This document shows, piece by piece, positions 1-12,954 of a DNA stretch of 64,000 nucleotides. The translations under genes and the position numbers were made by a program. The stretch is taken from NCBI GenBank assembly GCA_963691655.1, contig OY829329.1, positions 52,057,279-52,121,278 on the forward strand. The letters run 5' to 3'. Origin of the DNA: Toxonevra muliebris. Lineage: Eukaryota; Arthropoda; Insecta; Diptera; Pallopteridae. The notes below the pieces were generated by a model. The model did not search any database. It worked only from the letters and a program-made list of their open reading frames with translations, and was not told where the DNA came from. Positions within the stretch are counted from its first letter, which is position 1; the number at the start of each line of letters is the position of its first letter.

Positions 1-375
1 TTAAGCATCCAGGAAAAGCTCATGTTTGGGGATGCTTTTGAAAACAGAGTTTCGACAGGATAATCATATTTACGAGAAATTTGGATATCCAGTACATAAT
101 CTATTTATACCAGCATAGACTCTAAACATCAAAGTCGCTTGTGGAGTAAGTGAAAACATGCTAACCACATTGAAAATTTTTAAGCAATTATTACGCTTAA
201 GGTGAGCAGAAAAAATGCTAAGAGCATTGCCCAATTGAAACGACAGATTAAGTCAAAATGGCGGTGTTTGCCGCAATCGTACGCCGAAAAACTAAAGATA
301 ATATGACCTCGCGTTACCACGAAATTACTCAAAATTTTGGTAACTGGACTTGAACTGGACTGAACACGCTCTTGT
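1..375 (+). pseudogene. Tc1-like transposase C-terminal remnant, cut by the window edge
   Basis: From base 3 the + strand reads KHPGKAHVWGCF, the typical Tc1-family stretch around the middle of the catalytic domain, then a stop, then KQSFDRIIIFTRNLD in the same frame. Around 229-290 another frame reads AQLKRQIKSKWRCLPQSYAE, the conserved helical tail that follows the last acidic residue in Tc1 transposases. The part between, which should hold the second Asp and the final Glu, is scrambled or deleted. Several in-frame stops show it is dead. The 5' half lies outside the window, so neither inverted repeat can be placed. A family member is clear; the exact subfamily is not. Confidence 0.75.
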
Positions 376-1190
376 TGAAAAGACTGTAATTGAAAAATAT
401 TGTATTTCACCTGACTTTGAGGCCCGGTGAACAGACATACTTTTTTGGAAGGTGGTTTTGAAAATCAACAAAAAATAGTAAAATTAATTATTTTGCATTG
501 AAAAGACAAATTCACCTAGATAAAATAACAAACTTGATGTGAAAATTATAACTTCACAGGCTGTTATATATTTTTCAGAGGCTACAGCTGACCAAACTTT
601 TGACAAAAAAAAGAAGAAATAGGCAAAATTCAACAAAAATGCATGTTTTCTGTTTTTAACTTATAATATCTTCTAAAATACTGTGTTAAATGTGGCGTAG
701 AAATATTTTTGTTTTTTTACACCTGGTCACCTTATTTTCTTGGAGTAGGAGAACCTTCTAAAATTCGAAACAATTTTTTTTTTTTTTTTTAACCTACTAA
801 AATTTCTTATTGAAGACATATATATGAATATTGCGTTTTGAAAATTGTCCCAATTATATCATGGCATCTACTTAGTACCGGGACGATATGGGTTAAGAAT
901 AATAAAAATAAATTTTAAGAACATTGAGAAAACTTGGAACAATTCTTAAAAACATTAAGAACAATTGAAAAATAATTAAAGAAAAAAAATTATGTAACGT
1001 TTTTCGAAGAATTTCTGCCACGAAAAATATGATTTTCTAGTTTGCAATTGACAAAAGCACGCTTTATATTTTATCCCTTAAATGATGAATCGACACTCGC
1101 ACACTAAAATTTATAATAGTTAATGAGAGGTTCCATATCTAACGGAATTACCTTATGGACAAAAAAAAAACTTTCTAATACATAAAAAAA
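376..1190. other. AT-rich non-coding stretch
   Basis: No recognisable gene or element. It contains a T run near 773-790 and A-rich segments. A GGTCACCTTATTTTCTT-type phrase near 724 loosely recurs near 1384, which may be a trace of a dispersed repeat. Confidence 0.5.
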
Positions 1191-1235
1191 GAAGAATGAA
1201 CATAAGCTGTTTGTATGAAAGGGGCCACGCCTTCT
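1191..1235 (+). repeat. Short dispersed repeat, copy 1
   Basis: The phrase TGTATGAAAGGGGCCACGCC followed by TTCTTTT near 1211 recurs, slightly changed, near 10470 (TGTATGAAAAATGCCACGCC then TTCTTTT). Two copies in one window suggest a dispersed repeat; its full extent is not visible. Confidence 0.4.
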
Positions 1236-1409
1236 TTTCCAATCCCACTTACCCTTTCCCTGTAATAAGTTCTCTGTATGCAAGAATAAGGATATTATTT
1301 TTCCAAAAGTTTCTTTCAATTTCTTTGTTTTGTATAATTTTTCCAAATTTTCTTCAAGTATGTGCTACAAAGGAAAATAAATCTGGTCACCCTGTAGATT
1401 TTTCATAGC

Positions 1410-3670
1410 TCACAATTTTTATGATACAAATACTGCAACTAATTGAATTTCTGTCATTTGGGCACAAATGATTTCTGTAGCAGAGTCCTTCAAAACAGTT
1501 ACGAATTCGTAGCTGCATTTACAAATCAGAAATTTGTATATGTTGTGGAGTTTAATAGTAGTAAAATTTAGTATTATCAATGTATGGAAAGCAAATCGGT
1601 ATTTCATAATTGCTTTAGTTTTGGATTTCGGAAATCGAATCTGTGAATACAGCTACGAATTCGTAACCGTTTACGATGTGTTATAGATGTGTTAGTTTTA
1701 CAAGCTTATTTTTGAAATTCTTCATACTCTCCTATACTAGGTACAAATAGTAGCCTCTGCTTAATTGCGTCGGGAAAATGTACTTTTTCTGATTGTCCGA
1801 ATAAATTGAACACATTTTGAACAACAAAAAGCTTTAAATTTCCTGCGCAATTAAACGGAAAACGCAATTACGCGAGAGATAATTAACCCGGAACCGTTGT
1901 ATATCATTGTATATCCAATAGGTATGTATGTGGAACTTGTAATTACTATTATTTCCTTTTGTTCTAGGTATGTGTAAGTGTATTTGTGATGCCATATAAA
2001 TTCGAATGCGAATTATGCAACACTTGTAATGATGCTGCAATTAATATTTAGAAATTAATCCGCTTTTCGAGCATGACGCTAAACGGCACGGAATGAGCTG
2101 TACACCACGACGTATACGTAACATGAATTGTAAGTACCAAGTAAAAAATTTAAATACATAATGAAAATTATTTAATATGTGCTCAAAACTATTTACTACT
2201 ATATTTGCAATAACGAACGACAACAACGAAAAAAAGCACATCACTGTGCATTAAATTAATTTTAAAATCAAAGTTTTTTGTGCATAAATGAGGCAAAAAA
2301 AAAATATAAGAAAAACCAAAATTTCAATTGAATTAATTGAGACGCACATTTGCATATTAAAATATGCTATAATTGTATGTGGTTTGTGTGTGTGAGTGGG
2401 CGAATGTTTGTGTGCTATCACTAAAAAAAAAATGTTAAATTCATTAGCAAATACAAGCACACACTTGTGTGCTCACACACACGCACACTAGTTTTACTCA
2501 TATGACTTCAGCAGTTAGAGAATTCATAGCCATTTTTTGAATAAAATTAAAATCTACTTAATGTTTTATTAAACACACACGTAGCAAACTCATTTATTTC
2601 ACATACACACACATACATGCATACGCACTAGAAAATTTAATGGCACACACACAAACAAATGCTACAGCGCAGGAAAACAGCATAGAACAATCAACAGACA
2701 AAAGAATAGCAAAGAACAGGCATAGCAGGAGTAACAGCTGCTGCCAAATCATAAATATGCAATTATTCATTGTAAAGTTATTCATTCCGCATCCTTTTCT
2801 AAAAATACATACACACAAATATATATTCATATATATTTGATCCTTTTACTATAGCTTCTTCCAACTTTTTCCTTTTTTTTTTTCGTAGTCCTCCAGCTTT
2901 CAGAATGAGAATACGATGATGCTTCTTGCTTTTGTATTACCACAAATAACAAAATTCAATTTACTTACAATGATTTTGCTATTCTTTCTTATGTCTATAG
3001 TTATGTATTTGTGTAGGTATATGCCTATACATATGTATGTATGTATTTGTGTATGCATATATTTCAGGAGTATATGTTTGTGTCATTCATTTTGTAAAAC
3101 ACTTGAGCATCATTTCAGAATCACTAAAAATAAACGATAAGACATACTCATGAATTCGAAATCGAATAAAAGATTTATTTCGCATATATTATTACACATA
3201 CATGGATACACGCACATATACGTGAATGCATTAACGCGATAGTATTTTGATTGTACATAAGTATGCATAAGTGCGTCTGTGTGTGTGCGTGTGCGCTTAA
3301 TGTTGTAATCCTTTTTTCTTTTCGCCTTTTTAGCATTTTATTCATTCTTGTTATTTGCCATTTGTTATTTATTTTACATATGTATGCATTCATATATGAA
3401 TTATTATTTATACATACATATATGCATGCGTGGGTAAGTGCACTAGTAGGGTCCAACGGAGAGTTTTTTTTTCATAAGACCTATTGAAGCTTTCTTCCCT
3501 TTCCAATCAGCTATTATGATCGTAAAGATCATTATCACTGACCATATCCCATAGCCATGGAAAATTTCAATGCTTTGAATTTCATTGGCATTGAATCATT
3601 GAAAATTTGAATGCTAATTACACTAGTTTACAGCCAGTTTGTGCTAAGGAAGTTAATATTTTTCTTTTAT
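1410..3670. other. Non-coding, rich in CA/TG and TATG microsatellites
   Basis: Alternating purine-pyrimidine tracts (CA/TG near 2380-2420, 2460-2490, 2578-2660; TATG near 3000-3060; ACATA near 3180-3440). Open frames here are low-complexity translations of these repeats. No gene supported. Confidence 0.6.
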
Positions 3671-3673
3671 GTA

Positions 3674-4635
3674 CACCCAGAGAAATACTTACCTCGTTTG
3701 AAGAAAAACGGCTATCAAATTGAGGAAAAATGGGAATGATTTGGCGCCATAGAAACGGTTTCCTCATTTAGATATACAAAATTTCTTTGAATTGAGGAAA
3801 TATTTTTTCTTTATTTTAGAGAAAAATTTCTATGAAAGAAGGAAGTTTTCTATAAATTAAAGAAATATATCTTCAATTTGTAGAAATTGCGTTTTTCAAA
3901 TGAGTAATATTTTATTTCATTATGAGAAATTGTATATAATTTAGGTACAATTTTCCCCAGTTTGAGGAATAATTTTTCATAAATTGAACTCAATTTACTA
4001 CCTTTTTAGAAAAAAAAATCCTCAATTTATGGAATATTTTCTACAATTTTGTTTTAATTAAAAGGCATTGAAATCATTTTATTTTTTACTTGTTTTCATT
4101 TATTATTTTATTTTTAATAAATATTAAGGTTTACATTCATACGTATTTTTACAAACACTACAGGCATCGTCGCCTTGAAATGATCAAAAGTTCCTTATGG
4201 CCATCAAAAAATTATAAATTTAAGTTTATTGAAATTTATATCTTTTCAATATATTTTATTTTTTTCACAAAATACATCAACAGCCACAAACACAACCGCT
4301 TCGCTTGAAATAGAGACGCCAACTAAAAAATTCAAAAGAAAAACAAAACGTACGCGATTGTCTGCTAAGGCCAAAAGAGTAAAGCTAGTTTTTTGTATAT
4401 ACAAAAATTTTGTATGGAGAACATTTTTGGTATATTCGTCTCTTTCTTACATTTTCAATACAACTAAATTTGTAAAAATGAAGACATAACTTACTTCAAA
4501 TTGAACAACATGGTTGCATGAAAGGAGCACATTTTTCTTCATTTTTAAGAAAATTTACTTAAACGAGAGAAATTTTCGTGGATTCAAATTCAGGAAACTT
4601 TTTCTTCGTTTTAGAGATGAGTATTTTTCTGGGTG
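3674..4635. mobile_element. Non-autonomous DNA transposon with inverted ends and TA duplication
   Basis: The left end reads TA then CACCCAGAGAAATACTTA; the right end, read on the minus strand, is TA then CACCCAGAAAAATACTCA. The match continues with gaps (CGTTTGAAGAAAAA against AACGAAGAAAAA). A TA dinucleotide sits just outside each end (3672-3673 and 4636-4637), as expected for target duplication in Tc1/mariner-type insertion. The 962-bp body is AT-rich and carries many short copies of an ATTGAGGAAA-like phrase in both orientations. There is no transposase. The TA duplication points to the IS630/Tc1/mariner group, but the end sequence alone does not fix the family. Confidence 0.7.
4284..4378 (+). 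other. Exon-like basic-peptide segment inside the transposon
   Basis: Within an otherwise AT-rich body this stretch is open and denser in GC. It encodes a basic peptide containing TPTKKFKRKTKRTRLSAKAK. It is preceded by a CAG (acceptor-like) and followed by GTAAAG (donor-like). It could be a captured host exon fragment with a nuclear-localisation-like composition, or chance. No family is recognised. Confidence 0.25.
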
Positions 4636-4639
4636 TAGG

Positions 4640-5960
4640 GACGACACGTAACCTTTTTCCGTGGAACATTATATTATATTATATATATACAAAAATGGGC
4701 TTTGTCTGTTTTTTTTATGATGACTTGGGTAAACGTACGCTTGATAAAACTATTCTTTCAAGGTGAGGTGGTAGACTTGCAGCCTCCATATTGGTCCGCC
4801 ATCATGCCAAATAAAAAAGGCCTTGTTGCATTCAAACTAGAGATAATAAGCTTTCGTTTGAACCCAAACATGCCCTAAAATACCTTAACCAATTTTGGAC
4901 AGGGGAAGGTCTCCCATTGACAGAGAATGTCCCCTATATATATATACATATATTTATGTCTGCTAAATTAATAAACATTTTTATAACGTTTTCAATAAAA
5001 AGCGTTTCAATTAAGAAAACAAAATTCCCACATATACTCTTATATATCCTACTATAAGGAGAACACATAGAATAAAACAATAATATACGTTATAAATGAG
5101 GGAAAATACGAATATAGAGAAAAAGTTGAATTTTGGTCTTTGTACTTAATTGGTCATAGCTCAGGTATTTATCCATAGAATTAGTTCATAAATACCAGGT
5201 TCTCTATGTAAAAGTGCAAACTTTATGTAAAAATTAAATAGGGCATAATTTTACGTTTTCTAGTCTTTATTATTTTTTAAGTGAGATTTCGATTTAAATT
5301 TTTGTCCAAAAAAAACGTTTTTTGTTTCATATTTTGACCAATTGCACTTAAACTAGTAGGTTGATTGGAAAATATTGTTAAAAATATTTATTGGTAAATT
5401 AATTATCTTTCATCTAACAACTTTTATAATCATATTGGTTGTTGTCTTCTCCAGATATGGTCAGAGCAGTCATACCACCTTCAGGAAAAACAAAAAAAAA
5501 AAAAAAAATCGAAAAATGATATCTCGAAAACCTATCCATAAAAAAATATTTTGATGGCATTTTCGAGTTTAGTGGCCCAAATTACAAAAAAGAAAAATAG
5601 TAGTATTCTTAGCACAGAAATTTTTTTTTAATTTGTAAGCTATTGTTATTAATTGGTGCTATAAATTCCAATTCGTAATAAACAAAAAATACCTATAGCA
5701 TTAATTTAATTTCAGTGCTAATGAAATGAAGCTTTCATTAGCATTACAATTTTCAGTGACAGCTTCCATTAGATAGTACTGAGTAGAATCTTTTTGCCAT
5801 CACATTGACGTTAAAAGGCTTCCCTATTAAACCGTGCTATGGTTTGTTGAAAGTCCTGAGCCTAGTTCCTGCTAGAGACTCTTCGATATCATAGTAGTTG
5901 CGGCCGCAGTCATAATGCGGTATTGAAATTATCGTTGCATGAGAATCAACCCGTATAGTA
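4640..5960. other. AT-rich non-coding stretch
   Basis: TA-repeat tracts near 4670-4690 and 4936-4955, and an A run near 5490-5507. No gene or element recognised. Confidence 0.5.
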
Positions 5961-5961
5961 C

Positions 5962-6020
5962 TCCTATCATAGCACAACAGCCCATTGAGGGCATAGGCCG
6001 AGCGTTTTGCATCTGCTAGA
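5962..6020 (+). repeat. Dispersed repeat, copy 1 (copy 2 near 31640)
   Basis: CAGCCCATTGAGGGCATAGG followed by CCGAGCGTTTTGC recurs at 31646-31675 as CAGCCCATGGAGGACCTAGG followed by CTGAGCTTTTCGC. The match is about 80 percent over roughly 33 bases. It is probably part of a SINE or LINE end; the family is not known to me. Confidence 0.45.
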
Positions 6021-7440
6021 AAAGCAAAGTTGGTATATTTTAAATTCTACTTGAATAATTTTTATTATTTTTAGGATTTGGATAACGATGTTTTAATTTA
6101 AGGGTTATAGACTATCTGAATGCTGAGACTCCTCTGCCTTGGAAAAATCATTAATGATGAATTAAAAACGATTCCTAACGGGTGTATCTTTCATCTACAC
6201 ACATAAAACTCAATCTAGCCCCACATCCAAATCACTCGATCATCTTAGTGTCTATGCACATTGTACATAACATACGTATACTTAATATCCTTAATATGCG
6301 GGTACAATATCATTTCATGATTAATTTCGCGCGCAATCAATCATTCTCTCATTATACATAAATATGACGCTGTACGAGCGTAAAACATGTCAGCAACAGA
6401 AATGAAAAGCAGAGCCTAGCTATATGAGCCGGAGAGGTGCAAAAAAAAAAAAAAAAAAGGAAAAAAAAAAACAACAAAACCAAAAATATACGAGTACGAA
6501 AAACAATAATACAGTGTCAGCACACAATAACCTAAATTCTTTTTCTGTAGCTACATTTCAAAATATTGTTTCCTTCCATATTTTTACATACTTTTCCGGT
6601 TCATACACACACACACACACACAAAGAGAGAGCACACATGCATAGATTATTCAACTCATATGATATTTGTGTATGTATGTGTGTCGCGGCGTTGTTTATG
6701 CTGGCAATAAATAATACAAAAGATATTCATGATTATAGCTTAAATATGCCATACTTATAAACATGGAATATGCTTCCATGCGCACATATAGATAGACAGG
6801 CATCAGCAGGAAATAACAGAAATATCTCTACGCTGTACAGTGTAAAACTGTCAGTCAATTTGAAAAAAAAAAATAAATAAAAATAAATGCTAGCAATAGC
6901 TATTGTATGCACATACTTATGTATACGCGAGCACATTCAAGCAATCAGACAACAAGTACATCTGTCAAGTGAGTTTATAAAATATTTCGATGAGGCGGAA
7001 ACTAAATCCATGGCATATATAGCATAGAGAAAGGGGATATACAATACATACATACATAAATACGCGATTCACATACATTTATACATAAGTATGCATAAGT
7101 GCAGATTGATGTTGATGACATCCTTTTTTATGTTTTCGCTCACATGCTGATTTCTTACTTATTATTGTTATCTTTTTTTTCATATTTATGTGGAAGACGA
7201 AGACTAGGCTGGAGAGAGTAGGTATACGACGTGGCTGGCGGACTTTTAAATTTAGTGATGTTGTTGGGATTTGATAATTTACTTACTCAATTTTCGTGGA
7301 AAGGGCCAACATGGTGGGGAGTTTCGGAACTCATACAATTTGAATCTTTTGCAATTTGATAATTCGTTTGTGTATTGTCTGGTTGGATGAGCGATTATAG
7401 AATTCAGCTTTCTTTTTAATTAAAAAATATTTTTAATATT
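6021..7440. other. Non-coding with A-rich and AC microsatellites
   Basis: A-rich tract 6440-6470 and an (AC) tract at about 6604-6625. CATA/TATG repeats occur elsewhere. No gene supported. Confidence 0.55.
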
Positions 7441-7519
7441 TTTATTTCGCCTTTTTTTTTATAAATGTCTTCCAAATTTGGCTGATCATATTTTTAGATA
7501 ATTTATTTAAAATTATTTG

Positions 7520-7600
7520 GCTTTAAATGAACAGATTTGCTAGTTCTATGACTTTTTGATATTCTTCTAGTATTGTTCATGTTAAGCCTATTAATTTTAA
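7520..7600 (+). repeat. Dispersed repeat, copy 1 (copy 2 at 29310-29365)
   Basis: GCTAGTTCTATGACTTTTTG followed by ATATTCTTCTAG recurs at 29318-29350 as GCTAGTTCTATGAACTTTTT followed by GATATTCTTCTGG, with a shared TTGTTCAT a few bases further on. Two-copy dispersed repeat of unknown family. Confidence 0.5.
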
Positions 7601-7984
7601 CTAAAAAACATTATCTTCGATGTTTCATTGACGGTTTCAATGGTCAGGATGCCTGCGTCGCCACCATCATACTTAGAAACCTAATGCAATTTCATGAACT
7701 TTATCCTCCTTAAATATATCAAAGCAGATCGTGTATGGAATTCATGGTTTTGGTCCGTCTCCTACACCGAATCAATCACACTCATCCATTAGATTTTCGT
7801 ATTTCTTGCTATTTGGATCTACTGCTACTATACCTGAGTAGAGTATCGAAAACCTCTCTCATATGCTACTACTTCAGCCTACTACACACTGCACTATGGG
7901 GCCAAATCCATATTTAGCTGGCCAAAATTCTGAAATTCGGCTCACTTACTCACGGGGTCATTAGCAATCACTACATGGAAAATT
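7601..7984. other. Non-coding, nothing recognised
   Basis: Mixed AT-rich sequence with slightly higher GC. No conserved motif or element end seen. Confidence 0.4.
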
Positions 7985-8255
7985 ATAACGATCGGACTAT
8001 TACCACAACTACCTCCCATATAAATTAAACCGCGAAAAGAGTGTAACTTGGTATATATTATAGATATGATCATGGAATTTTATATACTTATAAACATTAT
8101 TATTACCATATATATTTGCAAAAATGTGATAGATCGGGTTATTACCACGCCCACCTCCCATATATGTGAAATTTTTAAAACTATAACTTGGAACTCATTG
8201 CAGATATAGTGGTGAAATTGCATATGCTGGTAAATAATAGCATATTACATATCCA
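7985..8255 (+). repeat. Two-copy tandem repeat, 142-bp period
   Basis: GATCGGACTATTACCACAAC then TACCTCCCATATA at 7990 recurs at 8132 as GATCGGGTTATTACCACGCC then CACCTCCCATATA. The flanks also match (ATAACTTGG-like, then GCAGATAT/TAGATAT, then ATGGTGAAATT-like). The unit is therefore about 142 bp, repeated twice in direct orientation. Similar ACCACGCCCAC phrases are, from memory, common in fly repeats. Confidence 0.6.
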
Positions 8256-8540
8256 GGTAAAAATTATTACGTTTACAATGTTTTCTGCTTCTCCTGTAAA
8301 GAAATAAAATGTGTAGTTACTACTTTTAGATGACGAAATACACACTATTTGATGTTGTTTTCATAATTTTACAGATTGGACTTTTTGGGTTTAAAGGGTT
8401 TAGATATGAGGGAGGTTTATTAGTCTCAAATTTTGTAAAAATTTATATAAGGCTTTGGGATGACAATCTATATTGTACGAGTTCAACTTAATGCAATACA
8501 ATTTTAACTTCCACTAAGTCGCCAATTGAGCTCTCTCTCC
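8256..8540. other. Non-coding, nothing recognised
   Basis: AT-rich spacer between the 142-bp repeat and the hairpin satellite. No motif seen. Confidence 0.4.
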
Positions 8541-8544
8541 TTAT

Positions 8545-9000
8545 TACTAAACGTTTAGTGGTAGTGGGGAATAATTTCCAATAGTTTAGTGGTAGTTGGT
8601 TTCGATTTCCACTACCACTAAACGTTTAGTGATAGTGGGATTTTATTTCCACTACCACTAAAGGTTTAGTGGTAATTAATTTTTATTTCCACTACCCCTA
8701 AAGGTTTAGTGATAGTTAATTTTTATTTCCACTAGCACTAAAGGTTTAGTGGTAGTTAATTTTTAGTTCCACTACCACTAAAGGTTTAGTGGTAGTTATT
8801 ATTTCCACTACCACTAAAGGTTTAGTGGTAGTTAATTTTTATTTCCACTACCACTAAAGGTTTAGTGGTAGTTAATTTTTATTTCCACTACCACTAAAGG
8901 TTCAGTGGTAGTTAATTTTTATTTCCACTACCACTAAAGGTTTAGTGGTAGTTGATTTTTATTTCCACTACCACTAAAAGTTTAGTGGTAGTGAAAGCTA
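8545..9000. repeat. Satellite of tandem 40-bp hairpin units
   Basis: About eleven tandem units, most 40 bp (one or two are 31-37 bp). Each unit contains ACTACCACTAAA, a 2-nt centre (GG, CG or AG) and TTTAGTGGTAGT, a perfect 12-bp-arm palindrome, followed by a TAATTTTTATTTCC linker. Because every unit is self-complementary, the array reads nearly the same on both strands. Single changes inside arms (for example CCCCTAAA near 8690, GTTCAGTGG near 8900) show the units are slightly diverged. Confidence 0.92.
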
Positions 9001-12000
9001 TAGTGCAGTCAAAATTTAGTGATTAAATCCCCAGTCTGATTTGTAATGAGTTCAAAGTTATTGCGTTTTTTAAATTTAACATATATTTATATATCGTATA
9101 CCAATTTTCGTCTGATTACCATTTAAAATGGATTATATATAACACCTTAAATAACTACCTATGATTAATTAAATGCTACGTGATATCATATTTTTGCTTG
9201 TTATTCAAGCTGTGGCAAAAACTTGTAAAGCACTCATATCTTATTCTAAAGTAGATGCTTCACATGATATGATGGTTTTTATTTTTGCTCGGAGCAAGTC
9301 GGAGCTTTTTTTTCTCATCCATTAAAAACATAAAAAGTTAAAAAAAAAAAAATTTTTAGTTTTCCATAACATTTTTGGGTATAAGAAAATAGTAAATCCA
9401 TTTTTTTTATCATTTCCATTAATGGAGTAAAATGAGACCAAAGATATGACACTTTATGCACCACACATTTTCAGCAATATTAAGACTATCGACAGCATAT
9501 TGCAACTATGGATGGTTGCACAGCCAAATCCTTCGTCTAATTAGATTATCCTGTGTGTGGAATATAATCTGGGATCTATGGAGAGTAAGCCCATATACTT
9601 TTGGATTCAAACCGAGATAGTCGAATTTTCGAATTTTGGCCAGCTAGATTTTTCATCGGCTCCATAGTGCACTGCGGTCCTGGTTTTACGAAGTTCAGTG
9701 TTGTTCGCCCTCAGGGTAATGAAAGAAGTTGTCGCTGTGGGTTGAACTCAGCAGGACATTGCGAGTCGGATAAAAAAAAAAAAACAGAGTAGCGTTTATT
9801 ATTTGAATTGCATATGGGTACGAACTTAATTGAAAGCAACTCAAACTGCGACCTGCTGTCTTTAAATTTTGCTGCGGATTTTCTGACCTAGAACGTGGAG
9901 TTACTTCCTAGAATAAAATAGGTACCCCTAGGCAACCTGGTTAGAAAGCGGCACTAAGGATCGAAGAAAAGAGGAGGAGAGGTGTGTGGTCGTTAAAACC
10001 AGTATTTTCCATCACATCAATTGAGATCCCTAAAAGAATCATGGACCCTTTAGAACAATCAGCTTACAGTGTATGCCGTCATTAGCGTATTTAACGTTGA
10101 GGTTTTGGGAATAAAACGCCTCCTTTAGATCCAATAGTTTTCCATAACGGCGACGGTAACATCGCGTGAAATCTGAAGAAGAACTGTAGGAGCTGAAATT
10201 AGTGAACTTGACAAGAGCTGGGAACAACTGTACTGAACTTAAAGCCTGCCAGCGGAAATAAAGATGAAGAAATCGCATTTTCAATAATATACAAATCTTA
10301 AAAATTTATGGAGTTATATCAATATTTCGTTTGTATGGAAATTGTCTGCCCTCTGGTGGTATGTTTTTTAAACTCAAATATAGTCTATAAGCCATACTAT
10401 ATTTCGTATAGTGCAAAAATCAAAAACATTCATTTAGTTAAATTTTCGATGAAACAACATTAGTTTTGTAGTGTATGAAAAATGCCACGCCTTCTTTTTC
10501 TATTTTTTCATGCTTTTTTTTTTTTTTTTTTTTTTTGCTAACCAGTGAATGCTTTTAGCATCTGCCCCATTATATATATAGAAAATTACTCTATCCTAGT
10601 TGGTTTAGTTGTTAAAAATTGTCGTTGTGTTTCGACTATGAGCCTCAGCTCACTTCGACCACCTGACCCATAACTCTCATTTTCTGTGCAGGGAATATTA
10701 AATAAATTTAAGTAGATGCTTAAAAATTGTTTGGGAAATTAGGTCGAAGTAACTTGCTTATGTGATTTGTTGATTAAAGTCTGTAAGTTTGGAATGTGCT
10801 TCATAGATTTAATCACTGCATTCTCACCTTTGAAATTTCTCTATTTTTAGAAAGATCTAGTGTCTTTTATAGGATTTAAGTTCACTTGCAAGCATTGAAA
10901 TGTTATCAGTTCGCACCCAGACCGTGTTCCAACTTCAACCTCCTGCAATAAATCTGATCCTTTTCAACTTCCTGCTTCTATTCCTTGAAGTGCTTATTGT
11001 TTTTTAGAACTTTTCAGCTCTTTGAATACTTTTAGCATGAGCAATGAATCAAAAACTTAAATTTTTATGTAATCCTTGCATTCTGAATAAAATTTTCCTG
11101 TGATATTTTCATCGATAATTAATTTCAAATTTTTTTATATTTTATTCATTAACTCACTTCAAATAAGGAAGTTTATGTGTTTTTTCGAAATTCTAATTCA
11201 GGCCAATTGAAAAAGTTTGAATTTTACATTCGAAAATAGCTCAGTTACACCATTTATTGAAAAACTGAAAGGTTATCATGATAATTGGAAAATTTGAGTG
11301 AAAATTGTTAAAAATGTTAGGTCTAGATTGGAACAATCTCTTCCCTAATCGGACTTCTTATAAGTTATTTTATTTTTTGGCTAAATCTCAAAAAGTTATT
11401 ATATTAATGTGAGAAATTCAATTGAAGAACTGAGGGATGTCAGCATTTACGGAAAAAAACTGAGTAAGAAGACCTTCTTAATGGTATGCTACCAAAAATA
11501 TACTAAAAACAGAAACAGCATCATTGATTTAGAGTTTTCATTTAATATCACAACTAGAGGCTTTCTTACTTTTCCTTCATTTTTTTGAATAACATATTTT
11601 CTCGGGCAATAAACATATGTATCAAACTTATGGCGGTGATATGTCACTGCTCTAATCATCGCCAAAAGAAGCTTATATAATTTAATTTAATTTGTGGTTA
11701 AAGCTTCTATATGTTCATAACTTCTTAATTAACTTTTCTTGTGGTTTTATTGTGAACTGTAAAATATTTCACTCATTATTATCACACTTTACAAAGTAAC
11801 CGCATTATTCTTGTTATACCTATACATGTGAATACGCGTACATACCTACATATTTTGTTGTAGTTGTTGTCTACAACCCCAACATAAATGAAAAGTTAAG
11901 AAGTTAAGCGCTTTTCGAGGTGCACCACAATAACTGACTTTGACATCTTTGGCATGTGCCAACTAAACTCGTACTCATAAATACTTGTACTCATACATAC

Positions 12001-12950
12001 GAGTAAACGAATACATTCACACGTACATACACACATACAGACATGCATATGTACAAAAGTATGTAATATAAATTCATAACAGTTTGTATATCATTTAAGT
12101 TTTACCTTGACTTTTGCTTTTATTTTGTACTGTTTTGGTGCTTGCTTTAACTCTCTCTCTCTCCCTCTTTCTTCCTTCATGAACTTTATTGCCAATTTTT
12201 TTCAATTTTTTTTTTTTTTATTTTTTTTTTTGGTCTTTATAATAAAATAAACAAGTAGCAGAAGAAGAAGGTAGAAAGGAATGAATATTGTAGTCACGTC
12301 AACTCATGAAAACAGCTCAGATTGTTTTCATGTTTTACTTTTTTGCTTTTTTATTTATAGTTAGTTGTAAAATTTTTATGGCATAAATTGTCTCTAATTT
12401 AGCAAACTGTCAAATAAGTTACTAAAGTACAAAAAAAAAAAAAGTGGAAAAATAAGTTCTTATATTATTTTGTTATATTTAATATTTATTAAGTTGACCT
12501 TTTTTTGTGGCAGTTTAAGTGAGGAGACAACAAGCAACTCCAATTTGTTGTAAAGTTTATGTTTTCAGAATGAGTATTTCTTCTTTTCAGGTGTATAGCC
12601 GAATGAGAAAGTCTTTGAAGTTGTCCTCTGTATGGATTAAAATAAATGTTATGGTTTTGTATCCCAATTATTTTAACACTTATTACAATAGGTGATTGAG
12701 GTTTTGCAGACTGAATAAAGATATGCTAATATGAGTTCAAGATCGCTATGGTATACCAAGCGATGTTACTTCAAAAACTTTGGCCAGCCTAAGGTCTTCT
12801 GTAGTGTTCAATTGAATAGGAATATAGTAGTGGCATTACATGCAATACTGTCAAGACTACTTTCTTTGAATTTTGCAGCCTACAAATGGAAAGCCTTGTG
12901 TGTCTGTAGGCTGAAGAATTTCATTTGATTTATATTTTCTTAAGGGAACA
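9001..12950. other. Long non-coding stretch
   Basis: AT-rich with a T run of about 24 near 10513-10536, a CT tract near 12150-12175 and CATA repeats near 11990-12050. The short open frames near 9600 and 10040-10284 and at 12731 resemble no family I know. A weak second copy of the 1191-1235 repeat lies near 10470. No gene or element is supported. Confidence 0.45.
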
Positions 12951-12954
12951 TTCC

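Noticed and set aside
8545..9000. CRISPR array
   Set aside because: Repeats are regular, but the linkers are the same in every unit, the repeats are self-complementary and the DNA is clearly eukaryotic in style.
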